From an uncultured Dehalococcoidia bacterium (GTDB lineage Bacteria > Chloroflexota > Dehalococcoidia > Lucifugimonadales > Lucifugimonadaceae), in NCBI GenBank assembly GCA_951812795.1, contig OX638325.1, forward strand, positions 1,946,277-2,010,276: 64,000 nt of DNA, in the 5' to 3' direction. Each line of letters opens with the position of its first letter. The stretch's first letter is position 1. Below, one piece after another: positions 16,041-25,033 of the stretch. Below the pieces are notes generated by a model. That model did no database searches. It was not told where the DNA came from and was given only the letters and a program-made list of their open reading frames with translations. A program made the translations under genes and the position numbers.

Positions 16041-17183
16041 ATGAAGATCACCGATATCCGAACCGTCGTAGTCGGCAACCCGTGGAAGAACTGGATTTAC
16101 GTAGTTGTAGACACCGATGACGGTTTCCGAGGACTTGGCGAGGCGACGGGTGGTTTGAGTACCCAGCCGACGGTTGCGGCGGTTGAAGAGGTCAAGCACA
16201 TGGTGATCGGTCGTGACCCGCGGGATATTCACGCTATCTGGAACGAGCTTTATCTTGCCGGGTTCCTGAACATCAATCGTGAGATGTCGGGCATCGAGAT
16301 GGCGTGTTGGGACATCCTCGGTAAATCGTTGAATGTACCTGTACATCGCCTACTAGGTGGCAAAGTGCGCGACGATATCCGGGTTTACGCGAATGGATGG
16401 TATTCGGGACCACGGACGCCGGAGGGTTTTGCGGATAGTGCCTCGGAAGTGGTCGCCAAGGGTTACACCGCGTTAAAACTCGATCCGTTCGGCACCGCGT
16501 ATCTGGCGTTGAGCAGGTCGGAGACGCGCGAGGTTCAGGCGTTGTTGAGAGCGGTGCGAGAAGCTGTCGGCGATGACGTTGAGATCATGATTGAAGCGCA
16601 CGACCGTTTCAGCGTGGGCGCGGCGATCGAGATCGGCAACTGGCTCGAAGAGTTTGACGTGACTTGGTTCGAGACGCCGGTGCTTTCAAATGATGTCGAT
16701 GCGTTGATCGAGGTAGCGAAGCGTGTGCCCGTCCGTGTAATCGCCGGTGAGCGAATGCACGAGTTACACGATTTCGCACGCTTCCTAAACGCGGATGTTA
16801 CCGACATCATCAACCCGGAGCCACTCGGTGTCGGCGGCGTTTGGCGGACATTGCAGATCGCGGGAATGGCGAGAGCGCATCACGCGCAACTTGCTCCGCA
16901 CAACGCAGAAAGTCCATTGAAGACGATGATCGCGCTGCACATCGACGCCGTCACGCCGAACATCTACATTCAAGAATGTTTCGACGACTTCTTGGAGCCT
17001 TGGGTATCGGACGTTCTTCACGGATTTGAACGCGTCCAAGACGGCAAACTCCGCATCCCTGACACCCCCGGATTCGGCGTAGAACTAGACGAAACCGAAG
17101 CCGCCAAGCATCCCTATGGCAAGTCGAACTTCCTGCGAATGTTCAGGCCGGGATGGGAACGGCGCGACGTCGCTCACGACTAG
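16041..17183 (+). CDS. mandelate racemase/muconate lactonizing-family dehydratase
   Basis: 380-residue enolase-superfamily enzyme, probably a sugar-acid dehydratase of the galactonate-dehydratase-like group. The N-terminal capping domain begins MKITDIRTVVVGNPWKNW. Metal ligands of the barrel are seen in IEAHDRF, WFETPV and AGERMHE, with LAPHNAESP and the IQECF segment near the end. Directly behind the CoA-transferase subunit. Its stop shares the tetramer CTAG with the stop of the convergent acidic-protein gene. The substrate is unknown; a homologue of another subgroup is at 46242. Confidence 0.9.
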   Translation: MKITDIRTVVVGNPWKNWIYVVVDTDDGFRGLGEATGGLSTQPTVAAVEEVKHMVIGRDPRDIHAIWNELYLAGFLNINREMSGIEMACWDILGKSLNVPVHRLLGGKVRDDIRVYANGWYSGPRTPEGFADSASEVVAKGYTALKLDPFGTAYLALSRSETREVQALLRAVREAVGDDVEIMIEAHDRFSVGAAIEIGNWLEEFDVTWFETPVLSNDVDALIEVAKRVPVRVIAGERMHELHDFARFLNADVTDIINPEPLGVGGVWRTLQIAGMARAHHAQLAPHNAESPLKTMIALHIDAVTPNIYIQECFDDFLEPWVSDVLHGFERVQDGKLRIPDTPGFGVELDETEAAKHPYGKSNFLRMFRPGWERRDVAHD

Positions 17184-17845
17184 ACGCCGTTCTTGGCATC
17201 CTTTTCGTACTCCGGATTGGATTCGAAAAACCAATCATCATCTGAGCTGTCCCAACGCCATCGGAATCGGAAACGCCCATCATCGCTGTCGAATTCAAAA
17301 TCCCGGTCGCCAGAAAAATCTGGAGCCCACTCGTCAAAGTCGTTCGGCAAACCTTCGAACCATGACCTGAATTGGTCAGCATCCTCTTCCGTCATAATTC
17401 CACGCTCAACCAGTTGGTCAATCCAATCGGTACCCTGAGGTCCCTCGAAATCGAACCTGCCAAACGGTAACTCCTCAAACCTCTCGAACCGCGGGAGCCC
17501 GGGCAACCGTTCGATTCGATCCTCGAAGTCGAAATGTTCTTCTCCCCCTAACCATCCCCCGTCGAAAAGATCGTCTAACCATTCTTCGGTATCCTCGGAT
17601 CTCCGGAAGAATTCGTCGCGTTCGGAAGAGTTCGCATCCGGTTCGGCGACTTCGATCTTGTACAAAGATGGCTCTTCGTTTTCCGTCAATGTCCCGATGC
17701 CTACGATGCTGGCGGCACGCTCGACAAAAGACTGACCCTTGTTCTCTTGGTAATCTTGGATCGCCGCGATGGTCAAGACCACGACTGCGAATACAACTAC
17801 GATCGCGGCGACGGCTGCGACCACTCCGACGAAGCGAGTTTTCAT
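17180..17845 (-). CDS. acidic membrane-anchored protein of unknown function
   Basis: 221 residues. A single N-terminal transmembrane helix (residues 6-28, FVGVVAAVAAIVVVFAVVVL) precedes an extracytoplasmic part very rich in Asp/Glu and aromatic residues, e.g. WLDDLFDGGWLGGEEHFDFE and DRDFEFDSDDGRFRFRWRWD. Good ribosome site (AAGGAG) before ATG 17845. No domain recognised; the acidic, aromatic, low-complexity tail suggests an ion-binding or disordered surface protein (inference). Convergent with the enolase-family gene. Confidence 0.65.
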   Translation of the reverse strand: MKTRFVGVVAAVAAIVVVFAVVVLTIAAIQDYQENKGQSFVERAASIVGIGTLTENEEPSLYKIEVAEPDANSSERDEFFRRSEDTEEWLDDLFDGGWLGGEEHFDFEDRIERLPGLPRFERFEELPFGRFDFEGPQGTDWIDQLVERGIMTEEDADQFRSWFEGLPNDFDEWAPDFSGDRDFEFDSDDGRFRFRWRWDSSDDDWFFESNPEYEKDAKNGV

Positions 17846-17885
17846 TGGTTGCGCTCCTTGACTTATAGGATCCGTTGCAAAAAGT

Positions 17886-17918
17886 CCGTCATTCCGGCGA
17901 AAGCCGGAATCCTGCGGG
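17886..17918. repeat. GTCATTCC palindromic repeat, short form
   Basis: GTCATTCCGGCGAAAGCCGG followed by AATCCTGCGG. Its hairpin arms CCGGC/GCCGG flank GAAA. Dispersed family; see 18005 and 58529 for the long form. Confidence 0.7.
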
Positions 17919-18004
17919 ATATGGCAGTAATCAGGTTCGTTGAATCATACGGGAGGAATTTGGGAGCGGATTTAGGCTATGGGGCAAATGGTTAGAATTG
18001 AAGT

Positions 18005-18055
18005 CCGTCATTCCGGCGAAAGCCGGCGCTTCAGCGGACGGAACGTCCATCTAGG
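18005..18055. repeat. GTCATTCC palindromic repeat, long form
   Basis: Starts GTCATTCCGGCGAAAGCCGG and extends through CGCTTCAGCGGACGGAACG to TCCATC. Almost identical over more than 40 bases to the copy at 58529 and similar in order to the one at about 15005. Only 20 bases before etfB. Confidence 0.75.
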
Positions 18056-18074
18056 GGGTTTTGACAGGTAAAGC

Positions 18075-18878
18075 ATGTTGAAGATAGCAGTCTGCGCAAA
18101 GCAGGTTCCCGACACGGATATTCCGCCGTCGCAATTCAAGGTGGATGAGGATGGGTTGCAGGTGGTTCCGCCCGTGGGAGTGCCACCGATCGTCAACGGA
18201 TTCGATATGAACGCGGTGGAGGCGGCATTACGGTTGCGGGATGCTGGCGTCGAGTGTGAGATCGTAATCTTTTCGGTGGGTACAGCGTTTGCTTTAGATG
18301 TGATGAAAAAGCCGTTGGCGATCGGTGCGGACCGGTTGGTTTTGGTGGATGATGAGACGTCAGAGTCTTTGGATGCACTTGGGACGGCACGAGTGTTGGC
18401 GGCGGCGATCGAGCAGGATGGCGGTGCAGATTTGGTTTTGGCGGGCAGGCAGGCTTCGGATTGGGACCAGGCGCATGTTCCGATTATGTTGAGCGAGTTG
18501 ATGTCGGCTCCGCTGGTTACATTGGTCCGAAACCTCACAATAAGCGCGGGTAGCGATTCTTTTGAAGTCGAACGTGTGGCCGAGGGTGGTTTCCAACGGA
18601 TTGAATGTCCGATGCCAGCGGTAATGACGGTTACGAACGAGCTTGGCGAGGCGCGATACGCGAACTTGCGGGGCATCATGGCCGCCACCCGCAAGCGCCC
18701 CGAGACCATGACCATCGCCGACCTCGGAATCGGCGATGTTGCGAATGACGGCAAGTTGGCGATGACACGGCTGTTTGTTCCGATGTCTGATTCGAATGTC
18801 GAGTTCGTTGAGGGTGAAGATGAAGCGGATTCGGGTCGGCTGTTGGCTTTGAAATTGCGGGAGGCGAAGCTGATATGA
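18075..18878 (+). CDS. etfB: electron transfer flavoprotein, beta subunit
   Basis: 267-residue ETF beta (FixA type). It pairs with ETF alpha to carry electrons from acyl-CoA or other flavin dehydrogenases to the quinone pool. Seen: MLKIAVCAKQVPDT at the start, NGFDMNAVEAALRL, the nucleotide-binding ADLVLAGRQASDWDQAHV, and the signature region MPAVMTVTNELGEARYANLRGIMAA. Its TGA overlaps the ATG of the alpha gene (ATGA), so translation is coupled. Cytoplasmic. Confidence 0.95.
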   Translation: MLKIAVCAKQVPDTDIPPSQFKVDEDGLQVVPPVGVPPIVNGFDMNAVEAALRLRDAGVECEIVIFSVGTAFALDVMKKPLAIGADRLVLVDDETSESLDALGTARVLAAAIEQDGGADLVLAGRQASDWDQAHVPIMLSELMSAPLVTLVRNLTISAGSDSFEVERVAEGGFQRIECPMPAVMTVTNELGEARYANLRGIMAATRKRPETMTIADLGIGDVANDGKLAMTRLFVPMSDSNVEFVEGEDEADSGRLLALKLREAKLI

Positions 18879-19864
18879 GCGACCACGTTCTGATCGTAGG
18901 CGAGGTGGTTGAAGGTAGGCTGCATCCTACCGTTCGACAGTTGGTGAATGCAGCTGGTCGCGTAGCCGATGCGTCGGAGATGACGTTGTGTCTCGCTGTT
19001 GATGGTTCGTTTGATGACAGCTGTCTTGAAGGTGTGAGCGTTGGAGAGGTGATACTGCTAGAGCACTCGGATGCGATTTCAGACGGAGTCGGAGGAGTGT
19101 ATTCGCTGTTGACGGCTCTTGCATGCGATGCGATGGAGCGGTTGTCGCCGAGCGTAGTTTTAGTTGCAAAGACAGATGCTGGGGCAGTAGTCTCGGCGCG
19201 AATAGCGGCTCGGTTTGGTGCTGGTTTGGCTTCGGACTGTATTGATTTGGCATTGAATGCAGAGGGTAGGGTTGCGGTTACTCGCCCTGTGCATGGAGGC
19301 AATGCTTTGGCGGTATATGAATTTACTGGCAATGGATTGCAGGTGGTTTCGGTTAGGCAGGGAGCGTTTGAGGAAGCTAATAATGTTGGGGAGATGCCCG
19401 AGGTTGAGCGGGTTGATGTGTCGGGTATAGGTGTTGAGGCTGGTGTGCCGGTTTTGGTAGAGACAGTAGTTGAAGAGAGTGAGGGAATTCCCTTGGAGCA
19501 GGCGGATGTCGTTGTTTCAGGCGGCCGCGGACTTGGCGGTCCGGAGCCGTTTGAGAATTTACGGGAGTTGTGCGGATTGTTGAATGCGGCGTTGGGTGCG
19601 AGCCGCGCGGCTTGCGATGCGGGATGGATCGATCATTCGCATCAGGTCGGATTGACGGGGAAGAGTATCAGTCCGACGACATATATCACGGTGGGCATCT
19701 CGGGTGCGAGTCAGCACATGGCGGGTTGCTCGTCGGCACGGAACATCGTGGCGATTGACAAGGACCGGGAGGCGAACATCTTTTCGCACGCTCGGTATGG
19801 CGTGGTCGGCGATTGGGCGAAGGTGTTACCGGCATTCACGGCCGCGGTCGCGGAGCTGGATTGA
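18875..19864 (+). CDS. etfA: electron transfer flavoprotein, alpha subunit
   Basis: 329-residue ETF alpha (FixB type), FAD-binding partner of the preceding subunit. The C-terminal FAD domain carries SRAACDAGWIDHSHQVGLTG, ITVGISGASQHMAGCSSARN and IFSHARYGVVGDW, the conserved ETF-alpha signature. The N-terminal domain is less conserved but of normal length. No ETF dehydrogenase is adjacent; the following sulfatase is 16 bases away and may be in the same transcript. Confidence 0.95.
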   Translation: MSDHVLIVGEVVEGRLHPTVRQLVNAAGRVADASEMTLCLAVDGSFDDSCLEGVSVGEVILLEHSDAISDGVGGVYSLLTALACDAMERLSPSVVLVAKTDAGAVVSARIAARFGAGLASDCIDLALNAEGRVAVTRPVHGGNALAVYEFTGNGLQVVSVRQGAFEEANNVGEMPEVERVDVSGIGVEAGVPVLVETVVEESEGIPLEQADVVVSGGRGLGGPEPFENLRELCGLLNAALGASRAACDAGWIDHSHQVGLTGKSISPTTYITVGISGASQHMAGCSSARNIVAIDKDREANIFSHARYGVVGDWAKVLPAFTAAVAELD

Positions 19865-19879
19865 CATAGGAGTATCGAG

Positions 19880-21340
19880 ATGAGCAGCGGAGATCGGCCG
19901 AATATTGTTTTTCTGTTTCCGGACCAGTTCCGAGCTGATTTCGCAGGATGCTATGGTGCCAACTGGTTGAAGACGCCGAACATTGACCGGATTGCGCGTG
20001 AGGGAGTGCGGTATGCGAACGGGTTTTCGCAGTCGCCGGTCTGTGTGCCGGCGCGGACGGCGTTGCTGACGGGTGCGAATGCCATCCGCAACGGGGTCAC
20101 CAATAATACACAGAACTTGCGCGGTGATTGGCGGGAGGCCGGAATACAGACTTGGCCGGAGATCTTGAATGATGCGGGCTACTACACCGCGGGTATCGGC
20201 AAGATGCACTTCTACCCGTGGGACGAGCGTAGAGGCTTCCAGTATCGGGTGGTTTGCGAGGACAAGCGGTGGTTGCACGTGCGGGACGACTACTACCACT
20301 ATCTAAAGAAGCACGGTTTGCGGAAGTTGCATGGCGATGAGATGGATGGGTATCACGAGAACAAGGGGGCCGTGATCCACGACATACCGTGGGAGCATTC
20401 GTGGGATCATTTCGTGGGTTCGGAAGCGGTGAAGTTCATCGACCGGTACGGCGGCGAGGGTCCGTTTGCGATGATGGTGGGATTTCCGGGTCCGCACTGC
20501 CCGTATGATCCGAATGAGCGGTTTTTGGAGGGTGTCGACGAGAGCAAATTGCCGGAAGCGGCGCCAGAGGTTCCGGGGCATCATCCGAGTTTGCGAGAGA
20601 CGAATGTGAGCGGGAACCGTCGACCTTGGAACGGGGTCGATTACGAGGAGTTTCCGGATGAGACGAAGGTAACGATTCGGAGACACTACTCGGGTCTGGT
20701 GCAACAGATCGATTACGAGGTTGGGTCGATTTTGGAGGCGTTGGAGCGGCAGGGGTTGTTAGAAAACACGTATATCGTGTTGGCGTCAGACCATGGAGAC
20801 TATCTGGGTGACCACAATCTGATCGGTAAGGCTTCGTTCTTCGAGTCTGCGATTCGCATCCCGTTCGTGGCGATGGGACCGGGCGTTGAAGGTGGCCAAG
20901 TGGTTGAGGACTTGGTCGAGTTGCGAGATGTTACGGCGTCGATGCTGAGCTGGGCTGGTGTCGACCTACCGGTCTGGTACGATGCGGTGCCGTTGCCGGG
21001 CGAAGGGATGCCAGGGGATGTTGGTCGGGACCGGATCTTTGGGATGCTGACGGATGGATGGATGAACTACGACGGCAGATTCAAGTTGCATCGGTATAAG
21101 TCGGGTGAGGCGTTGCTTTTTGACATTGAAAACGATCCACAGGAGCAGGTCGATCTGTTGGATGACCCGGCCTATGCGGATGTTCGGCATCGGTTGGAGG
21201 GCGAATTGTTCGAGGAAGTGATGACGTCCATCGAGGCAGCATCGCAGGATCGGTTGGCTCAGCATGGCGATATGTCGCAGGATCCTGGATTCGGTCGTGA
21301 GAGCTGGATGAGGGAGTATCCGCATCCGCCTGTGATGTAG
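19880..21340 (+). CDS. formylglycine-dependent sulfatase
   Basis: 486-residue type I sulfatase. The formylglycine motif CVPARTALLTG (C-x-P-x-R, Cys55) is intact, the metal-site Asp-Gln lies in FLFPDQFRADF near residue 15, and ASDHGDYLGDHNLIGK provides the downstream metal Asp-His. It hydrolyses a sulfate ester, possibly choline-sulfate or a sugar sulfate; the substrate cannot be told. No signal peptide, so it would act in the cytoplasm and require a formylglycine-generating enzyme encoded elsewhere. Clear ribosome site (AGGAG) before ATG 19880. Confidence 0.92.
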   Translation: MSSGDRPNIVFLFPDQFRADFAGCYGANWLKTPNIDRIAREGVRYANGFSQSPVCVPARTALLTGANAIRNGVTNNTQNLRGDWREAGIQTWPEILNDAGYYTAGIGKMHFYPWDERRGFQYRVVCEDKRWLHVRDDYYHYLKKHGLRKLHGDEMDGYHENKGAVIHDIPWEHSWDHFVGSEAVKFIDRYGGEGPFAMMVGFPGPHCPYDPNERFLEGVDESKLPEAAPEVPGHHPSLRETNVSGNRRPWNGVDYEEFPDETKVTIRRHYSGLVQQIDYEVGSILEALERQGLLENTYIVLASDHGDYLGDHNLIGKASFFESAIRIPFVAMGPGVEGGQVVEDLVELRDVTASMLSWAGVDLPVWYDAVPLPGEGMPGDVGRDRIFGMLTDGWMNYDGRFKLHRYKSGEALLFDIENDPQEQVDLLDDPAYADVRHRLEGELFEEVMTSIEAASQDRLAQHGDMSQDPGFGRESWMREYPHPPVM

Positions 21341-21402
21341 TTTCGCCTCCCCCTAGCCTCTCCGAAAAGACGGGGACTCTTGAGGGAGTTCGAAGTTAAT
21401 AT

Positions 21403-22776
21403 ATGCGCATGGCAAAGCAAGAGATTTCTGATTCGTTGCGGGCTGAACGGGCGCGCTATGTTGGTTTGAACTGCGGGTCGTCGGCTAAGCACGAGGAAGC
21501 GAAGCGATGGTTGCCGGGTGGGGATACTCGGAACTCCATTTTCTGGGGTCCGTTCCCGATCTATGTTTCTAGGGCCGAAGGGTCGAAGATCGTGGACGTG
21601 GATGGTAACGAACGGGTCGATTTCATCAACAACATGACGACGTTGATTTTGGGACATCGTCATCCGGCGGTGATCGATGCGCTGCGGGAGCAGCTGGAAC
21701 GTGGAGTTTCTTATCCAGCGCCTACGCCGTTGGTGGTCGAGTGGGGCGAGTTGATGTGTGAGCGCGTGCCATCGTTGGACAAGGTGCGTTTCGTGAATTC
21801 AGGGACAGAGGCGACGCTGAACGCAATCCGGGCGGCGCGTGCGTTTTCTGGCAAGACCATGTTGGCGAAGTGTGAAGGTGCGTACCACGGGAATCATGAT
21901 GCGGTTCAGATCAGCGTGACGCCGGATGTGGGGTTGGCCGGTGACGGCGAGTCGCCGGATGCGGTATTGATGACGCGTGGGATGACGCCGCGGTCGGCGG
22001 ATGAGATTGTGATCATGCCGTACAACGATTTGGAGAATGCCGAGCAGGTGATTCGGGCTCATGCCGACGAGTTGGCGGCGGTGATTGTGGAGCCGATCAA
22101 CGGTCAGTGCGGGATGGTGCCTGCTGAGCCTGAGTTCTTGGAAGGTTTGCGTCGGCTGACGTCGGATCTGGGGATCCTGCTAATTTTCGACGAGGTGATC
22201 GCGTTTCGGGCATCGCGCGGCGGCGCGCAGGAGTATTACGGAGTGACGCCAGACTTGACGTGTTTCGGAAAAGTGATCGGCGGTGGCTTACCTGTCGGCG
22301 CGTTCGGAGGTCGTCAAGACGTCATGTCGATGTGGGACCCGAGCCAGTCGGGAGGTCCGCAGGTGTCGCACGCCGGGACGTTCAACGGTAATCCGATGAC
22401 GGCGGCCGCGGGTGTCGCAACGTTGCGGGAGTTGTCGGTGGATGTTTACGAGGATTTGGAGGAGAAGGGAGAATATCTGCGGGAGAAGCTGAGAGGTGTG
22501 ATCTCGGAGATGGAGGCGCCGATGGGCGTCACAGGTGCGGCGTCATTGTTCGGCATTCAGGCGACTTCAGAGTCTGTGCGGGACTACCGGTCATATGCGA
22601 CGAACGACGGCGAGTTGCTCGAGATGGTGTTCATGGGGATGATGAACGAGGGATATTTGTTGTCGAGCAAGTGCGCCGGGAATGTTTCGGCGGCGCACTC
22701 GTACGAGGAGTTGGATGGGTTTGTGGAGGCGTTTGGGCGGGTTTTGGGGCGCGCTTGGGGTAGTAAAGGGAGTTGA
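21403..22776 (+). CDS. class III PLP aminotransferase, glutamate-1-semialdehyde aminomutase-like
   Basis: 457-residue fold type I PLP enzyme related to HemL. Seen: VNSGTEATLNAIRAAR (phosphate loop), GAYHGNHD, IFDEVIAFR and the Schiff-base Lys290 in LTCFGKVIGGGLPVGAFGG. Its length and context (sulfatase, ETF) argue against the haem-pathway HemL, and many marine bacteria carry several such paralogues acting on other amino substrates. ATG 21403 or 21409 are both possible starts. The 62 bases before it contain a degenerate C/G-rich repeat (CCTCCCCCTAGCCTCTCC). Confidence 0.88.
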   Translation: MRMAKQEISDSLRAERARYVGLNCGSSAKHEEAKRWLPGGDTRNSIFWGPFPIYVSRAEGSKIVDVDGNERVDFINNMTTLILGHRHPAVIDALREQLERGVSYPAPTPLVVEWGELMCERVPSLDKVRFVNSGTEATLNAIRAARAFSGKTMLAKCEGAYHGNHDAVQISVTPDVGLAGDGESPDAVLMTRGMTPRSADEIVIMPYNDLENAEQVIRAHADELAAVIVEPINGQCGMVPAEPEFLEGLRRLTSDLGILLIFDEVIAFRASRGGAQEYYGVTPDLTCFGKVIGGGLPVGAFGGRQDVMSMWDPSQSGGPQVSHAGTFNGNPMTAAAGVATLRELSVDVYEDLEEKGEYLREKLRGVISEMEAPMGVTGAASLFGIQATSESVRDYRSYATNDGELLEMVFMGMMNEGYLLSSKCAGNVSAAHSYEELDGFVEAFGRVLGRAWGSKGS

Positions 22777-22956
22777 GACGCCCAAGGTACGGTTGACCAC
22801 GGCGCTGTATCGCCTATACGAAATTCTCGGCTGATGCAGCGAGGTGGTGGGCACGGCGTACCGAATTGCGAACTGTTCGTTGGGTGTTTCGAAGCTAGGC
22901 AGACGGACCATGTCTCCAAGAAGTCGAAGCCGCAGAAGCCGGACGCTACGGGCCCT

Positions 22957-23898
22957 TCAATGGCGCAAGCGTCTCAGCGCGCGGAGTGCGCGGAGCGTGA
23001 TCCATCGGTTCGGTTCTCCGGGAGCACCAGCGATCTCCTCGTAGAGGGTGTCCTTGTGCCGCACGTCAAGGCGCCAGCGTCCATCGGGAAGCTGACGGCT
23101 TTCAACTGTCTCGATGGCTTCTGCAAGGCGCGGATCGTCCTTAAAGCCTGCAGTCGCCGCGTATTCAAGGCCCCGCAGGACATCGTAGTGCCACAACGGA
23201 GGAAAGGCGAGGCGCCTCCAACCTTCGTCGATGACAGCACCCGTGGAGAGCCGCCGGAGGAGGTGCCGCTCTAGCAGATACTCTTCGCCACGCTCGCGAG
23301 CTTCCGTGATGGCCGGGTCTATCCCGTACGACTGCTCGTGTGCGAGCAAGCCCTCCAAGACGCAAATTGTCGTATGGAATGAGGAGCGCATGGAACTGCG
23401 GGGCGCCTCACAGTTCCACCCACCATCCCCGAGCTGCTCGCTCAGCAGAAGGTCCACCAATCGGAGGCTCGGCTTCCCAAAGTAGGCGCCGAGCGCCACG
23501 ACGCGCCCGTTGATGCAGGGCTCTTCCTCCCCCTCGAAGAATGGAGAGTCTCCGTGCCACGGGCCCCAGGTCACGCTCGAGTGCACTAGCTCGATCGCGT
23601 GTCGGGTGCGATCGCTTTCAGGATCCACGCCGAGATCACGCAGGTAGAGGAGGGTGTACAGGTTCGTCCACCAGAACGGGTGCGCTTCTCCATCGCCCCA
23701 CTGCCCGTCTGGGCGCTGCTCGTCGAGCAGGCGTCGGCCCCATCCCTCATCTGCCACGCGGGCACGCTCGGCGGCGACGTTATCGACGCCGGCTAGATCT
23801 TGGAGGACTTGCCAGCGGATGGAGGAGTCTGAGTCAAGAAGCCAATCCAGCACCGAGGCGGCGGGGGGCCACGCCGTAGTGTCTGTGTCGCGCACCAT
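22957..23898 (-). CDS. squalene-cyclase/prenyltransferase-like alpha-alpha barrel protein
   Basis: 313-residue soluble protein with repeated QW-like motifs: EQRPDGQWGDG, EQLGDGGWNCE and SRQLPDGRWRLD, plus alternating helices between them, the pattern of alpha-alpha toroid terpene cyclases and prenyltransferase subunits. It lacks an obvious DxDD or DCTAE catalytic motif, so it may not be a cyclase. Strong ribosome site (GGAGGG) before ATG 23898. Its GC content is higher than its neighbours', hinting at transfer. Flanked by gene-free stretches of 180 and about 290 bases. Confidence 0.75.
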   Translation of the reverse strand: MVRDTDTTAWPPAASVLDWLLDSDSSIRWQVLQDLAGVDNVAAERARVADEGWGRRLLDEQRPDGQWGDGEAHPFWWTNLYTLLYLRDLGVDPESDRTRHAIELVHSSVTWGPWHGDSPFFEGEEEPCINGRVVALGAYFGKPSLRLVDLLLSEQLGDGGWNCEAPRSSMRSSFHTTICVLEGLLAHEQSYGIDPAITEARERGEEYLLERHLLRRLSTGAVIDEGWRRLAFPPLWHYDVLRGLEYAATAGFKDDPRLAEAIETVESRQLPDGRWRLDVRHKDTLYEEIAGAPGEPNRWITLRALRALRRLRH

Positions 23899-24190
23899 GG
23901 TCTCTCCCTCCTAGTACCGGTCTCCGATACATCTGTACGTACTTACAGCGCTAACGTCTAATTGATTGCGGCAACTCTCCAGTTTATCCAGACAGTCTGC
24001 CCAGAGCCACAAAATCCAACCAGATCATGAAAGCGTATTCTCCGTACCAATCATTTTGTTCTCTGAGAGGAACATTCCCTCGTGTACTAATTTGTTCCTT
24101 ATCCTCACCGCTCGGTCGCGGTCATCCTCTACTCGATGCTACTCCTGATGACAGCCCACTAGGGGGAGCGGACTCCGCCGAATTCGTCCG

Positions 24191-24218
24191 CAATACGCAA
24201 CTCTATTGTTGCGTATTG
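24191..24218 (+). promoter_or_regulatory. perfect 11-bp inverted repeat, probable operator
   Basis: CAATACGCAAC and GTTGCGTATTG are exact reverse complements separated by TCTATT. The site ends five bases before the ATG of the ArsR-type regulator, the usual place of an autoregulatory operator, and leaves no room for a ribosome site. Confidence 0.7.
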
Positions 24219-24223
24219 TGTAC

Positions 24224-24445
24224 ATGCAAAAGGGCCTGGTCTTCAAGGCACTCGCGGATCCAACACGTCCAACACGGAGGTTGATGTTGGACGAGCTCTG
24301 TGAGCGCAAGGAGCAGACGCTTTACGAGATCACGGCGCGTTTGATCGTGCGGCATGAAGTTGCTATCTCCCGACAGGCCTTAGCCAAGCACATTGATGTC
24401 TTAGAGAAAGCAGGGCTCGTAAGCTCAGAGAAGCGCGGCAAGTAA
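24224..24445 (+). CDS. ArsR-family winged-helix regulator, short (possibly truncated)
   Basis: 73-residue DNA-binding protein: KALADPTRPTRRLMLDELCERKEQTLYEI, then the recognition helix ISRQALAKHIDVLEKAGLVSSEKRGK. Family members usually continue for about 30 more residues with a beta wing and a YxLN-type segment; here TAA comes right after KRGK, so the wing is missing and the gene may be decayed by a frameshift. An extra TRP relative to the usual DPTRRL also occurs. It probably binds the inverted repeat just upstream. No target gene follows on the same strand for about 600 bases. Confidence 0.6.
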   Translation: MQKGLVFKALADPTRPTRRLMLDELCERKEQTLYEITARLIVRHEVAISRQALAKHIDVLEKAGLVSSEKRGK

Positions 24446-24575
24446 GTGATGCGCAGGCTGGGTGGTGTCGGTGCATGGGTGCCAGTCACCATGATGCGGC
24501 CCGCGAGCCAGAGAGTGTGCTTGGATATGGGGACGAGATAGGAAGGAGTTTCCGAGGCTCCCGGCGGCGTGTCGC

Positions 24576-24821
24576 TCATGCACACATCTCGCAGATGATC
24601 TCGGTCGCCCATTTCCAAGATGAATCTAGCCACCCCAACCACCAGGCGATAGCAATTGCGACCGGTATGAGAATGAGAATCGCGACGCAACCGCAACAAC
24701 CGCCTTCTTCTTCGTCATCGTTTGATTCATCGACTTCGGCTTGGTCGTGTAGGACCCTGTAGGTCGGATCAGGGTCGCTGCTTGCGAGCGATGTGTTGCC
24801 GATGCCGGGTTGACGGGACAT
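24576..24821 (-). CDS. small membrane protein with acidic head and Cys-rich hinge
   Basis: 81 residues: an acidic N-terminal part (DESNDDEEE), GGCCGC, one hydrophobic helix (VAILILIPVAIAIAWWLGWL) and a short tail ending CEMCA. Start ATG 24821 has no evident ribosome site; the frame is open further upstream but runs into the tRNA. Four to five Cys beside the membrane suggest metal or disulfide chemistry (inference). No family recognised. Confidence 0.45.
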   Translation of the reverse strand: MSRQPGIGNTSLASSDPDPTYRVLHDQAEVDESNDDEEEGGCCGCVAILILIPVAIAIAWWLGWLDSSWKWATEIICEMCA

Positions 24822-24855
24822 AGATGGAGGATGTGTGGTCGCAGGCCGTTGAGGC

Positions 24856-24932
24856 TGGTGGGCGGTGGAGGATTCGAACCTCCGACTTCTTGCTTGTAAG
24901 GCAAGCGCTCTGGGCCTCTGAGCTAACCGCCC
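24856..24932 (-). tRNA. tRNA-Val (anticodon TAC)
   Basis: On the minus strand: acceptor GGGCGGT/ACCGCCC, D arm GCTCAGAGGCCCAGAGC, anticodon arm CTTGC-CTTACAA-GCAAG (anticodon TAC), T arm GGAGGTTCGAATCCTCC. CCA is encoded at 24858-24856. Confidence 0.92.
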
Positions 24933-25033
24933 GGTGTATTGGATTTTAACAGGGTGGTTTAAGCGGAGGGTTCGTATTATCTGGTGTGTACACTGTGAAG
25001 TTAGATTACTGAGCGGCGGATAAGCTGTCGATA

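Noticed and set aside
18008-18925. 305-codon minus-strand frame opposite etfB
   Set aside because: Shadow of the ETF beta gene caused by biased codon use.
24446-24480. Recoding at the stop of the ArsR-type gene
   Set aside because: The stop is TAA, which is not a selenocysteine codon, and the downstream frame does not resume ArsR sequence without a shift.
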